Shown here: in pieces, positions 1-12,794 of the stretch
Layout: the number at the start of each line of letters is the position of its first letter
Position numbering within the stretch: position 1 is the stretch's first letter
Translations under genes and position numbers: made by a program
Assembly (NCBI GenBank): GCA_000231825.2
Contig: JH720317.1
Span: 842,233-906,232 of the forward strand
Source: Tetrahymena elliotti 4EA
Lineage: Eukaryota > Ciliophora > Oligohymenophorea > Hymenostomatida > Tetrahymenidae
Direction: 5' to 3'
DNA: 64,000 bases
Notes under the pieces: generated by a model
Seen by the model: only the letters and a program-made list of their open reading frames with translations
Told to the model about the DNA's origin: nothing
Databases searched by the model: none

Positions 1-2224
1 TAAAGGAGAAAGCACAAACATTAGTCGCTATTAAAGCCACAACAGTTATAAAAACTTTTTCATCTGATTTTTTTAAATTATTCTTTAATGAATGTTAAAA
101 TAAAATCTATATTTACTAGGTGTAGTTGGAAAATAATCACCATAACCAATAGTAGTCATAGTGATAATCATATAATAGAATGTTTATAAATAGAGCTATC
201 CAACAGAATAGTCATTAAGCTCAAAACGAGAAATCCAACTAGGGTCACCATTTTAATGCTATTGTAAACCTATTCTCAAATAAATACAACTTAGTATATG
301 AGCAATAAGTATAACAAGCAATTCCAATTAAATCAATTAAAATATTCTAGTTTTATTCTAAGAAAGCTAAAACTAATTTTCTAGATCATCCAACTTCCAA
401 GGAATGTCAATAAATTTAATAAAAATAAAAAAATCTAAATAGCTCGTGCTCGAATTTTATTCAACACTTCTTGATATCATGAACATGATTAGAACAAAAA
501 AATCTTTTCTATAAAAATATTTAAATAAACAAACAAAATTATTTCTTTATTTTAATAATTACATAAAATTTTTGTGAAAGAGATAAAATATTTATCTTCT
601 GTCTATAATAACTTGCCCGTTGTGAAAAACAGCCTAGATAATTAAATTTATTTTAAGAATTAATTAAAACCAATTAATAAAATTACTGTATTAAAATTAA
701 CAAATAATTCTAAGACCAAAATCCATTGGATGACAGCAGAGTTGAAGTATGATAAAAATTAAATTTAGCTTTATTCATAAATGTGTTCTATTGGAATGAT
801 TATCAAAAGATATAAGACAAACACTATCATAAAAATATCCCTAAAAATGTTTTAATTTTAGTTTTTATCCATTTAAATCAATTTGTAAATTGTATTTTTA
901 CCATATTAATCTGAATAAGGATTCCTATTTTGTTAATAAATATAAAAATAATTAATATTTATAGAAATTCAAAGTAACTATTTACTGGTTTTAATATCCA
1001 TTTTCCCTTCAAAAATTCATTAAAGTTGTCAATCAATATTGTTTCTTTTGTTTTAGATTGGAATATGTCAATAGTTATTAAATTTTCAAAAAAATAAGTT
1101 CAATCCTTGAATTCAAAAGATCTATTTAAATTACAGTTTTCAGATGATGAAAACACCTGAATAAATAAATTTGTTTGATCAATCTTATCCACAAAATTTA
1201 CACAATCCTCGATTAGCCTAAATTAAATTTTTTGCAAAAATTCTATATATAGAAGAACTCTTTAAGGCAATAATGAAGATTTGTTATTTATTTGATAACA
1301 GAAATAATTTTCTGTTAACTTAAATTATTTAAAAATCGAAACTTTAAGTTTACATTAAGCTTTATAGAGGAATTTCTTGATTATTGATGGCCTCTTTTTA
1401 TTAAAGAATTGTATAAATATTATCTTTATTCAAACTGTAAATTAAAAGAAATAATTTACAAATGATCTTATTTTATGGTTGACATAGATATAATATTCAA
1501 AATCAGATGAAAAATCATCAATAATTCCAAATTATTTTAATGTAATATTTCTAAATCTAAAGCTAGACGTTGCCCTCATTAATTTTCCTAAGAACACTAG
1601 CGATTGATACATTATTGCAAAAGGCTTTATTTTATTATAGTCTATTTACCTCTTTTATACTTTGTTTGTATCTACTGAGTCTCTATTTGTCGAATCTTAA
1701 ACGTTCTTTAATCTACTCAAATTTTTTTCTATTTCTGTTTAATCATCCTCGCTAGAGCTTTCATCAAGCTATATTAGCTGATTCTCATTAAAAGAAAAAG
1801 GTTAACTACTACTTATTGCACTCCCATTATTTAATAATCCTCTTTAACTTATTGATCCTAACTAATTGTGTGAAAAAAACTAATCTTGCAATAGATTTTG
1901 TTTAGAATTCTTATGTATATTTAACTCTTAAACATCAATTTCATTTTTGCTGAATCCTTTTAACAATCCATTAGGACTATTAGGCAAGCTGCCTGGATAA
2001 TTAACCTATTTTACATTTAATTTACTTTTTAAATATCTCATTATTTTAAGTTTTTTTACATTCTTTTCATCAATAGGAATGCTTATCTGTAATTGCTCAT
2101 CTAAATTAACTTATTTAAGGTCATATCCAGAAATAATATCTGGAGCCTCTTCCATATTTGGCTATCCTATCTTGATTTTATATTTATCCTTTAGGATATT
2201 TTTACTATCTTTTGCATCTATCAT
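1..2224 (-). CDS. Voltage-gated-type K+ channel, 3' end cut by window edge
   Basis: This is a six-transmembrane K+ channel subunit, expected to act in the plasma or ciliary membrane. The diagnostic evidence is the pore at about 95-175, where the minus strand reads MTTIGYGDYFPTTPS, the K+ selectivity filter TIGYGD. An intron of about 53 bp follows (about 60-115, GTAAATATAG..AAATCAG). The next exon reads DEKVFITVVALIATN, the start of S6, and runs off the left edge. Upstream, around 600-660, an S2-S3-like stretch reads VFHNGQVIIDRRQIF, typical of EAG-like channels. The first exon starts at the ATG at 2224 and encodes about 250 polar, Ser/Asn/Gln-rich residues. Several short AT-rich introns lie between 1450 and 500, and I could not fix all their borders. 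No ligand-binding domain can be seen because the C-terminus is missing. The family call is firm; the exon model is partial. Confidence 0.85.
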
Positions 2225-2264
2225 TATTTAGATTTGATAGAACTTCTAAAGAAATCTTACCTCT

Positions 2265-2759
2265 ATGTTTTGTGTAATTAAATCAAAATTTTCAGTAAAA
2301 ACTATTAACAAATTATTTAAATCAAAGATCAATAAAACGAGCAAATAAAATATTCAACTGATTGTTATAAGCAAAAATAAATACCACTTTTGCTATCATA
2401 TAATATTTCTTCTCATTTTTAATTAAACATTCTATAATCTATTAACAAAACTTACTTTACTAAGATAATTTCTGAATTATTTTATACCTTTACTCTATTT
2501 AGTATCTCCTAAGATTTAATAAGATGATATATTTTTAAATTACATAAAATTATTTGATTATTTTAAATTTTAACTACTTGTAAATTTAAAAAATACAAGA
2601 GAAAAAGAAGAAAAAAAAGTTAAAAGTTAACTTGAAGAGAAGAAAGAGATAAATAATAATTTAAAAAAATAGGAAATAATTAAAATTTAATATTCTATTA
2701 CTCAGAGTATTGGTCAACAAATTGTAAATCAAGTAAAATCAGTAAAATTAATAGAGTGA
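2265..2759 (+). CDS. Possible small hydrophobic plus coiled-coil protein
   Basis: This frame of 165 codons is free of TGA and starts 40 bp from the divergent start of the K+ channel. The predicted 164-residue product has a hydrophobic stretch near residues 42-55. Its C-terminal third is a charged heptad-like segment (TREKEEKKVKSQLEEKKEIN). The codon choice at the 3' end looks like real coding sequence. However, a TGA-free run this long can arise by chance at this base composition, and no family was recognised. It could also be part of a longer spliced transcript. Confidence 0.25.
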
Positions 2760-5691
2760 ATAATATTTTACAAATGTGATTAATAAATAGATTTTTACTC
2801 ACATCAATGTGCATTATTCATTATCAAAAAATTTTTCATTAATTACTGAAAATCTTTTTATTACATCTCATTATTTAAATAAGGTAATTGCCTCCTCTAA
2901 AGTAAAAATTAATACTTATATTCTCTAATGGTTAAAATTAAACTAAAAAATACACACTAGAAATAATAATATTAAATTTAAATACTGTATTATTTCATGA
3001 AGAATAAATGTTTTGATAAAAAAACAAAACCTGTTTTATTTTGGAATATAAATATTTTTGAATTTTAATAGAAAAAAATAAGAGAAAACCAAAAGTGAAA
3101 GAGTACTACTATGTAAAAAATTTTAATTTATTTAAAATTGAAAACATAAAAAAAATTAGTAAAATAAATTCAATAATTTGCTAAATATTTCTAAAATGCT
3201 TGTTTAGAGTAATTATTAATTATTTAATTGATTTGGTCATAAATCATTTAACTTTTATTTGTTTATTATTTATAGTAGAATTTCAAATAAATAATTTATG
3301 TACTTGATATCAAGTTACAAAATTGAGAAATTAATTCAATTAGCTAAACCTAAAATAAAGCCTTTATATCTTTCATCATAAATTGAATTCTTCCTACTAA
3401 TATAAATAAAGTATATTTTGATTGAAAATGAAGAAAAAACTTTGGAAGAGCAATAAAATGACTAAAGTATAAATACAATCTAAAAATGATTTTCAGTATA
3501 AATATTTAAATTCAATACTTAAAGATAATAAAAATAAGTAAGTTTCAAGATATTAAATACTAAATGAACCATTTATCTATTAAGAAATGAAGCTCCAAAA
3601 TTAATTATCAACTTAATGAAAAAAAATAAAAAGGGTCGTAGCTTTTGTAATGGAGTAAGATCTATTTTTCTACTGAACTAAATTCATTTCATTTACTAAT
3701 AATAAATATTTTTTTTATCTGAATTTTGTATTTATTTTAAAGATTAAAATATTTTTACTCTATCTTAAATCAATTAAATCAAGAGCTTTAAGATTAATGA
3801 ATACATCTAGATAAGTTAGAATTTAATGCAAATACACCAAGAAAATAAAAATTCAATAAACATTTTTAAATTAAAATAACTAATTATTATTATTTTTTTG
3901 GTTGATTTTTTGTACAAAATCTTGTAAAAAAGAATCCATCAATAATTAAAAATATTTAATAAAAAGAAAATAATAAAATAAATTAAAGTACAAACTTTTA
4001 CAAATTTGAGATATTAGTGTAATGAGCTAAAACAGTTCCCCTTTGTGATTCATTTTTTATTTTTTGAATTAATAATAACATCTAACATTAATCAAATCTA
4101 TTAAGCTTAGCTTAAGCTATGATTAAATATTAAAATATTAAAGTTAGCTAAACTAAAGCCTAAATTTTTTATTCCATAATCACCTATTTAGTCTTAAGAA
4201 AATAAATTTTTTTGATGAAACGAAGAATTAACCAAATAAAATCTTAAAATAGTAATATGATTGAAAACTCATAATATATATGACTAATCAATTATTCGTC
4301 AGGTAAAAATTAACAGATACTCAAAATTATAAAAAATTAATGACATACATGTTTCCTTTTTTAATAAACTTATTTAATTTCAATATAATTTTTTTAACTT
4401 GATTTTGATAAAAATAAAAGTAAACTTACAAAAAAAATTAGAAAATTATTTAATTGAATAGATGAAAATAGATTCTTCTTTTCTTATTCAAAGTAGAGTT
4501 GATTAATAAATGATAAATAAATTTAGTATCTAACAATCTAACAGAAATAAAAATATAAAACAAAAAAAATAGTTCAATCTTCACAATGAAATTTTAGCTC
4601 TACTAACTAGATAAACTTTAATTCGCATTTTAACTTATCTTCTAAATTATTTCTTTTTGTTTTTGTTTGATACAATCTTAAAATAAAACACTAAATCATT
4701 AAATTAAGTTATTTTTACCTTAGAGCAAAAGAAATTTAAGAAAGTCTTGTAGCAGATGCTAATTTTGATGCACCCTAGATATCAATTTTTAAATCTATTT
4801 TCAAATAATAAAATATTATTTTTAAAATTGAAAATGAAAAAGTGAGTAAAAATAAAAGCATAGCTGAAAAAAATAAAACATGGATTTAAGTTTAAAATAT
4901 TAAAATTTAAAAATTAAAAATAAAAAATTTAAGAAATGATAAAATTAATATTTCTTTCAGTAATTATATTTACTAATTAAATTAGTCTGATAACTAAATA
5001 GTAAAATAATAAATAGAAATAAAAACTTAAGTTTTTTTTTTGTTTGATTATTACTCTAAGTCAATAATTAGATTAGTATGAGAAGATAATTCAGATTGTT
5101 GAAACTTTGAATTAAATAAATAAATAAATGTTTATGAAAAAATATTTTTTTATTCCTTTAATACTGTTAAAGTATTTTGAATTCTAAATTATTTTACTTT
5201 TCTTTCTTCCTTTACTTACAAATTTGTTAAAATGTTGATATGAGTTTAACAACAAAAATCAAGTTATTATTGATAGGATGCAAGAATTTATTTTAGCATT
5301 GAAGAATCTAATTTAAATTGTCACCTATTCAATTATTTTTATTTATTTATTTAATTAATTTGGAGGCAGGGTCTAATTAAAAAAGTAGTTTTTAAAACCT
5401 TTTATTGAAAAAAGTATAATTTAAAATCATTATTAAAAATAAAACAAAAGTTTTAATCCTCAAATCCCTCTAAAAATTAAAAGAGTTGTGAAGATAATCT
5501 AAACATTTTTTCCTGTTTGTAAAATTTTAGTCTTTTTTATTACAAGGGAATTTTAATTTTAGTCATTAAATGAAATAGATTAGTAAATACGAACTTTTCA
5601 CATTAATCTTTCAAATTTTAGTTAGATTAAAGAAAATGTGAGAGATAAAGCGTGTAAACTACTTGTAAAACTCCTCTCATCTGAGGGTAAA
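2760..5691. other. AT-rich intergenic region, about 2.9 kb
   Basis: No recognisable gene was found. The sequence is dominated by A and T runs. A 63-codon TGA-free frame at 3428-3619 (+) starts with a basic Lys-rich stretch and looks slightly protein-like, but it has no recognisable motif and I do not call it a gene. The upstream region of the carbonic anhydrase lies at its right end. Confidence 0.5.
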
Positions 5692-6642
5692 ATGAACGTG
5701 CTTTCATATAAATTTGTGGACAGTAATTTATATCAACTTATCTTTAAAAGCAAATCAAAAGAATTCATTCATTCAAAAAAATTAAAAAAATTAATAAAAA
5801 AATTCAAATCTGCAAAATTACAAGCTATTAGAAAAGGAAAGATGAACACTATAAACAAAATTTAAAAAGAAGATTTAGAAGCTTATGGAATTGATGCTTT
5901 GCTCCAATATAATAAAAATTGGGCTCATCAAATGTAGGTAGAAGACCCAACTTTTTTTGAAAGGTTGTCATAAAATCAATCTCCAGAATTTTTATGGATA
6001 GGTTGCTCAGATAGCAGAGTTCCAGCAGAAACTTTAACTGGTTTAGGACCTGGTCAGGTTTTTGTTCATAGAAATGTTGCAAACTAAATTATCCATACTG
6101 ATTTGAATGCTCTTTCTGTAATTCAATATGCTGTTGATATTCTTAAGGTGAAACACATTATTGTATGTGGGCATTACCACTGTGGAGGAGTTAAAGCTGC
6201 TATTGAAAACCCAAAATTGGGATTAATCAACAACTGGCTTTTACACATTAGAGATCTATATTTGAGATATAAAGAAGATTTAGACAAAATCTAGAATTTC
6301 AATGAAAAGGTTGACAAGCTTTGCGAGATTAATATTGCCTAATAGATGTATAATATAGGAAATTCAACAATTTTATAAAACGCTTGGGCAAGAGGACAAG
6401 ATATTTCAATTAATGCATGGATTTACAGTTTAGAAGATGGTTCTATCACAGAATTAGATTATGCAGCAAGCTCAAGAGAAGTTTTTGAAGAAGTAAATGA
6501 AAAAGCTATTAAAACAATTCTTAATGGAATTACTAGTCTTTCAAGCTACTCAGAAGTACTCTTAAGAAAGAAAAGAAGTTCTATTATTCCTTATACTCCA
6601 AAAAGAAATTCTGATATTAATAATGATTCAAAAAATAATTGA
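5692..6642 (+). CDS. Beta-class carbonic anhydrase
   Basis: The enzyme interconverts CO2 and bicarbonate at a zinc ion. The 316-residue protein has both metal-binding motifs of the beta class: CSDSR near residue 106, and HYHCGG near residue 165, which together supply the Cys, His and Cys ligands and the Asp-Arg pair. The conserved stretches [23 protein letters not shown] and [15 protein letters not shown] surround them. The domain ends with a typical [12 protein letters not shown] segment. The length is usual for a eukaryotic beta enzyme with an N-terminal extension of 50 to 60 residues. That extension is Lys-rich and could be a mitochondrial targeting sequence. I chose the ATG at 5692; the ATG at 5842 would give just the conserved enzyme. 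An ATG at 5636 is followed at once by TGA. It is a single exon, and five codons in the conserved domain are TAA or TAG read as Gln. Confidence 0.95.
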
Positions 6643-7193
6643 TCAAAATGAGTTTTAATAAAGTGATGAAGTTTTTTCTTTGATGATTAATATCAAAATG
6701 TAAAATAAAATTTTGAGGCTGATTGCAAATAAATCTATAATTTTGCTTTCCAAATTAATCATAACTCAATTAAAATTCTTTAAAAGTAATAAAAGCTATC
6801 TTTAAATATTGTAAATTATATATAATTAATTAATCTATCATTTTTTATTGTAATAATTAATATAAAACCTCTCAATTCTTTTATCTTGTTTAAATTTAAA
6901 TCATCTTCAATTTGCAAAAATTTAATTTTAATTAACCAATTTTAGGTTAAATTTTAAAATCTCAATTTCCATCTTTTATGCACAAAATTATGGGCCAACA
7001 TGATTTGAATTTGTTACAAAAATATGATGAAGATTAAAATGTATTTATAAAATTTAATTTTTAATTTTTTAATCACATAATTAGAAATAAAAATAGACTT
7101 ATATTTGATTATATTTATAAGCAAATTAAAATAAGATGTATAAATATAAGAATGAATAAAGTCAAATAAATGTCAAAAATTTAATTTTTTTAA
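6643..7193. other. Convergent intergenic spacer
   Basis: This 551 bp spacer lies between two convergent genes, the carbonic anhydrase and the amine oxidase. It is AT-rich and I see no gene, repeat or strong hairpin in it. It must hold both 3' untranslated regions. Confidence 0.6.
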
Positions 7194-8525
7194 TCATTTT
7201 TTATTACTAGTTAAAATATATTCTGTTTGAACGAGAGCTGATTCGTATGCTCCATGAATTGTGGAGTGGTTTTAAATACTAGTAGCTTCACCACCGAAAA
7301 ATACTCTGTTTTAGATTGGTTCAGCCAAATCTTTTCTTTCCTTAGTCCAATGGAAAGTGGGAGTTGAATATCCACCTTCAATGTATTCTTTTGTAGAGTA
7401 ACCTGTGTAGATATGCTCTTCAAGTAATTCAGGTACTCTTTCATTTTTAAATAGCTTAGCAAGTTTCTCCAAAAAGGTATAAATTAATTGTTTTCTAATA
7501 GTTTCATCTTCTACCTTAACAGCTACATCCTCTACTAATAAAGTAGTGAGCACATTGCTTTTAGATTTGTCTTTACAGAGACTGCTATTCCAAGTCATTC
7601 CAAAATCGTGATCCCAAAGTATTATTGAATTAAAGTTGTCTGGCCAAAATCTCTCTTTAAAGCGATACTACAATTTACCAGAGATACCAAAGTTTATATT
7701 GTTAATTGCATCAACTTTATTTTATGGGAGTTAAGGAACAAATTGAATAGAATTCTTCTTCAATTAGCTAAGAGGAACTGTAATTAAAACTTACTTTGCT
7801 TTGAAAGTAGTTCCATCTTGAATAGTAATTTAAATTATGTTTTCATCAGAATAGTCTATTTTGCTAACAGGAGAGTCATATGATATAAGAGGTAAGACAT
7901 CACCAAAAGCCTTTGTAATTACATCAAAATGAGACATATTTGTGATCATAGAATGGTCGCTCTTATCAACTAAGTTGTCATATTCCTAAACTCCTTTCCA
8001 TGAAATTTTAGATAACAATGTTCCATTTTCTGTACCTAATAAATTTTAGTAGAATTTACCACATTTATCATAGATGCCTTTTTGTTTTAAAAAATCTTCA
8101 ATAGAAACATCAGTAGAAAGTTAATCGTATTCCTTTTCTGTTATGCCCCATATATCATATTGAGGGTATTACTCAAAGAAGTCATCTTCGGGCATCATTT
8201 CTTCTTTATCAGGATGTTCAACAAAATAAACACTATGCTATATCTCAGAGATTATATTAGCTCCCATATCTTAAGCTAATTTAAAATATTCACTTGATCT
8301 AAGATGTATTTCTTCACCACCAGTCTCTACAGCGAAATTAGCTAATTTTTCATTCTTAGAAATTCTACCACCATAAAAACTTCTAGCTTCTAAGACCTTA
8401 ACTTTATATTTATTTTTAATCAAATTGTGGGCTGTGGCTAAGCCAGAGATACCTGAACCTACAACAATCACATCAAATAATTCGCTATCTAATGTGAGGT
8501 TATTTAGCTATTAATTTAATTCCAT
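7194..8525 (-). CDS. FAD-dependent amine oxidase family protein
   Basis: The protein belongs to the flavin-containing amine oxidase family (monoamine/polyamine oxidase-like), which oxidises amines with production of H2O2. The 443-residue frame is a single exon. Near residue 20 it has the dinucleotide-binding motif VIVVGSGISGLATAHNLIK, followed by the family's LEARSFYGGRI (E then GGR). At the C-terminus it has the second FAD-contacting signature FFGGEATS followed by HGAYESA. A typical substrate-domain segment, VLITVPLSQLKKNSIQF, lies in the middle. The length matches the catalytic core. No signal peptide or C-terminal membrane anchor is seen, so a soluble cytosolic or peroxisomal enzyme is likely. 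The substrate cannot be read from sequence. The start at 8525 gives a short polar leader before the FAD motif. Confidence 0.95.
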
Positions 8526-11126
8526 AGATATTTTGTATTACTTTTTTTTGTCTAAATTTTTTATTAATTAATAAATTACATAATTCAGATAAATTTTGAG
8601 GTCTGTATTTATAGTTATCTAGAAATTATATTTGATAGATTCTAAATTAAAGCTTAATTAGAGGATGTAATTGGTCAATATTCACTTAAAAGTAACCATA
8701 AAAACAAAAAAGTAAACATCAAAGAGAGAGAAATTACAACAAACAATAGATTTTGGCAAAAAATTTTACAAAAATCATAAAAACATTATTTAATAACAAT
8801 TTATTTTTATTTGTTAGATAAATTATTTATTTTTCATTGATTGTTTGTTTAAATTTGTACAAATGTAAACTCAAACTAATTATTCTTATTGATAAAATTA
8901 ATGATCTTGTTTGTATCTTTTTTAACAAAAATCTGTAATTAAAAACTTTCTCATGATCAGATTTTTCCTTTATTTTTGATAGATTTGAAATATTTATTTG
9001 TTTTTTTATAATTTATTAAATTTTAAAGAAAATACTATTTACTTATATAAAGTTAATTCTATTGAGGGAGAGTTTGAATGGTAAATAGAAATATAGTTGC
9101 TAAGAACTAAATGTTTAAGTAAAGCGTTCTATTTTTAGAATGAAATTATCTATGTTACATTCATGAATTACTAAAGTAAAAATAAAATAAGAATTAAGAT
9201 AGTAATTAAAAAAGCTAAGTATATATTTTTTTAAAATTGTAGCCACTAGATTATCTTATTTGTCTCCCTTAAATCATTACGTCTTTTTTAACAAAAATGT
9301 GTAATTAAAAACTTTCTCTTAATCTATTAACTTTTTTTTTTGATAGTAGAGAGTTTTAATTCGAAATAGAAAAATAGTCATAAAGAATCAAAAAGTTTAA
9401 GTAAAATGTTCTATCTTTAGAATTACCTTTATTTATTTTGCTTAAGTAGATTATTTAAATACAGATAAAATTAGAAATAAGTAAGATATTAGATCAGCTA
9501 AATAAATCTTTTTAAAAAAAATTTATCCTACTAGATTATCTTCTTAAATCATATGGATAAAAATTGATTGATTGAATTTGTTATTTAAAAAAGATTATGC
9601 AATAAATAAATCCTTTGAATTATTCTTTTGTACCCAAGTCCAAAGTGGCCTTGATTAAAATATGATTTTGCCAATCAAATATTTTGTTTTTTTATAATTT
9701 TACTTTCAATATCAAAGTATTTTTAATTACAATATTTTAAATAAAGAGATCTTTTTCCATCAAAACTATTATAAAAATAGCCACTAATATTTTTAATTAA
9801 CACTCCTTATCTTGTGGCTATTTTTACATTTGCTGATTAAAGCACACTAGTCTATAAAATAAAATTTCTAATTAAAAGAAACATAGGTGGTGTTTAATTT
9901 AATGTAAACAAACGCAATTTTTGAGGTAATATTGGTTTCCATTATATATGAAATATTTGTTTCAGACAAAAGGAGTTTTTGAAATACTGAATATTTTTGA
10001 ATCCTTTGATTGAAAGCCATTCTTAGTATTGTAAAAGATACCAATATTAATAGTAACAAAAACTCCGTCATCTCGTCTTGGTTGATCTGAAGTTATTATA
10101 AACAAATTAAAAAAGGAATTTTAGTTGTAATCTGGTTTTTGATAGAGAAAAATACAGTAATAAGAAGATTTTTAATTTAATCTTTTATAATAAACCTTTT
10201 TTTATTTTGCTGGTGAATAAATCTTAACTACAGATAATTATTTATGGATTTTTTTTAAAAAATGAGTTTTTAAAAATTAAAGATAAAGAAATAAATAGAT
10301 TTTTAGCGAGCTAAATATTTAAAAGGTTGATGTTACTTTTAAGGATATTAGTTTTATTTAACTCTACGTTTAATTTTTTTGTATTTAAATGACAAATTGT
10401 GATTGATGCTGAATTCTAGTTTGGTTTTTTTTACTCTATAAACTTTTCCAAATATACAATTTTTTGTTCATATTTTAAGTCTTAAATACAAAAAGATATT
10501 TTCTAACTAAATTAAAGTCTGATTCTATATTATAATTTCTTTTATTGTAATTGAAATTAATACAGAAGAAAAGAGATTTCAGCTTACATACACATTTTTC
10601 ACTAAGAAATTAGATATCAGTTTACATTTTTTCTCTAATGGTTAAATTCCAACTAAAATTTTAAAAAGAATAAATATTTTAATGTCACCCACTTGCTTAA
10701 TTTTTTCTTTTTTTTCTAAAGTTCAAATGCTTTGTAATTTTTAAAAGATTTTATTCCAAAAATCTATTTATGATTTTATACTATTTTTACTTTTTTTAAA
10801 CTATTAAAATGAAATAATTTTTATGCTTTTTGATTTAAATTTTTTTTACAAAAAAAAAAACCTTAATAGAAATAATTTAAATAAGTTTGAAAATATTTTA
10901 TTTTGCACTGAATTTGTTAATAATTGAATAGATTAATAGAAGAATATATTGATTGATGTATATATTGATTGCAGTGATAATTTAACTATTTATTTATTTA
11001 TAGATAAAGATATGAGTTTTATAATTATTAATATTACTTTATTTTCATGCAATTAGCACAATTTATTTATTGCCTTGATTTATATACCAAACAATTAATT
11101 TACTAGGAAGGTTTAATATGATTTTA
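8526..11126. other. AT-rich intergenic region, about 2.6 kb
   Basis: No gene is recognised. A diverged direct duplication (8913-9543) is listed separately. A 67-codon frame at 9868-10071 (-) has a hydrophobic start, but base composition and lack of motifs argue against a gene. Confidence 0.5.
8913..9543. repeat. Two diverged direct repeats, about 345 and 260 bp
   Basis: Copy 1 (about 8913-9257) and copy 2 (about 9281-9543) share the same order of landmarks. These are a TTTTTTAACAAAAATxTGTAATT start, an AAAAACTTTCTC block, a GAAATAGAAA.ATAGT block, a GTTCTAT.TTTAGAAT block and an ACTAGATTATCTT end. The second copy has deletions. This is an old local duplication of non-coding DNA. I saw no target duplication or inverted ends that would mark it as a transposon. 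Confidence 0.7.
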
Positions 11127-11771
11127 TCACTCTACTAATTTCTTTCTGAGCTTGTAAATATCTTGAAGGCTTGATTCAAAGAATAACTCAAATTTGGGGA
11201 AATCTATGTTTGTATTGTGCTTTGAAGCATACTCAGCAACAAATTGATGTTTAGATGATAAGAAAAGAAACAAGCCACCTCCTAAAGCAGATAGACCATT
11301 AATTCTAAAAACTGACTCTCCAGTAAATTATTTTTCTTTATTTATATAAAAGAACAAGGTTCCTAACAATACTCCAAATATGGATCCATATTTAACACAG
11401 TTATATTCAAATTATTTAATTCGATTTCTTGTTTAAACAACAAATACTTCTAGCTCTAACATTGTTGAAAATTTAACTTGCTCATTAGTGATTTTATATC
11501 TAACATTATTATCCACAAACCACTTGTTGCATTAAGCCAAACAATTTTACTCTAAAACAAAAATCTATTGAAGTTGCTATTAATATTAATAGTTGCTGCT
11601 TAATAACTAGCCAGAAGGAATTTGTGAGAATACATTTTAATTTTATTATGCTCCTTATTGCCAGTTCATTTATTGCTAATAAAATTATTATGGCTATTAC
11701 TGCTGCTAGTTTTAATTTACAGGATTAGCTATTTACTTTTATGGAATAACTTATATTTAATTGTTACTCAT
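11127..11771 (-). CDS. Gln-rich protein with two C-terminal membrane segments
   Basis: I do not recognise a family. The single-exon frame gives 214 residues. The first 80 are strongly Gln/Asn-rich with many TAA/TAG codons (for example QNQQQQQPQQFYQQQ), consistent with a disordered or sticky domain. A small conserved-looking core follows. A hydrophobic segment near residues 128-140 (GSIFGVLLGTLFFYI) and a second near 155-170 (NGLSALGGGLFLFLSS) suggest a membrane hairpin with a glycine-rich second helix. The C-terminus is polar and ends with a basic stretch (LQDIYKLRKKLVE). A pair of short Gly-rich helices is also seen in organelle membrane proteins, but no function is claimed. The end is fixed by TGA, and the start is the first ATG before the Gln-rich region. 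Confidence 0.85.
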
Positions 11772-12794
11772 ATTACTACTATTTTAAATACTACTAAAAA
11801 TAAATATTTTTTAGCTATTTGTTGGATGTAATTAAGATATTCAGAGAATATATGTTTCTTTGAGATCTTTACTAACTAAAAAAATAGATAATCTTATTTA
11901 CTACTTTTGCAATAATAAAAATAGTACTTATTTGCAAATTATCTAAAATAAAAATACAGAAATTTCTAATTAATAAAACCAAAAAATTTTCAAAAATTCA
12001 GTGAAAGCTGAATCACAAAAAATTGTATCATCAATTCTAAAGCTATTTTTTGTTTTAAATTACTCATAAAATTATTATTTAAATAAATTAAATTATTTGA
12101 AAATAAATAATTTTAATCAATATGGCTAATATAAATTAAATTCTCATTCAAGATTACATTGTTATTTTTTATTAATTTGTATCCCTTTTATTTCAATAAA
12201 AATTGTGGTAGTTTATTCTTTTGTTGAAAGCAAATAAAATGTTGTGTTTGAAAATTCAAAAAAATAATTAATTTGATTAAGTTTAAATGTTTTTATTATT
12301 TATGTATAAAAATTAATTTTTTTTATTTTTAAGATAAAATGTATTTGTTATAAAGATAGATTATTTAGAAGTTGTTTATACATATTTTTTAATTTTTTTA
12401 AAAGTAAATTTTATTTAGAATATACTAGATATCAATAACTAAGATTAGATGAACAAATTTAAATAAAATAATTATGTTTTTTATTATATCAAAATTTACT
12501 CTATTAGAATACTTAGAAAGTTTTTTATCTGAATTAAATTATGAATTATAAAATTTAATTTTTAATTATTAATAATGATCTCAATCCAATCTATTGCTAC
12601 TATGAATTAAAATTTCATATTGCAATAAATTAAATTTATTTTTAGTTATATTTTATTTATTTTATTATGGATATTTTAGATAGTTATTATTTTATTAAGG
12701 TTTAAAAATTATTTTTTTGGCTATTTAAGATTAATTATTTTATACAAGCAGATGTTTAGCAAATATATTTTAAATAGGGATTTAATTAAATCAA
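11772..12794. other. AT-rich intergenic region
   Basis: About 1 kb of AT-rich sequence between two minus-strand genes. No gene, repeat or hairpin stands out. It should contain the promoter of the downstream Gln-rich membrane protein and the 3' end of the gene to its right. Confidence 0.5.

Noticed and set aside
9868..10071. Minus-strand frame with a hydrophobic N-terminus (67 codons)
   Set aside because: No motif, no coding-like codon pattern, and such lengths are expected by chance when only TGA stops translation.
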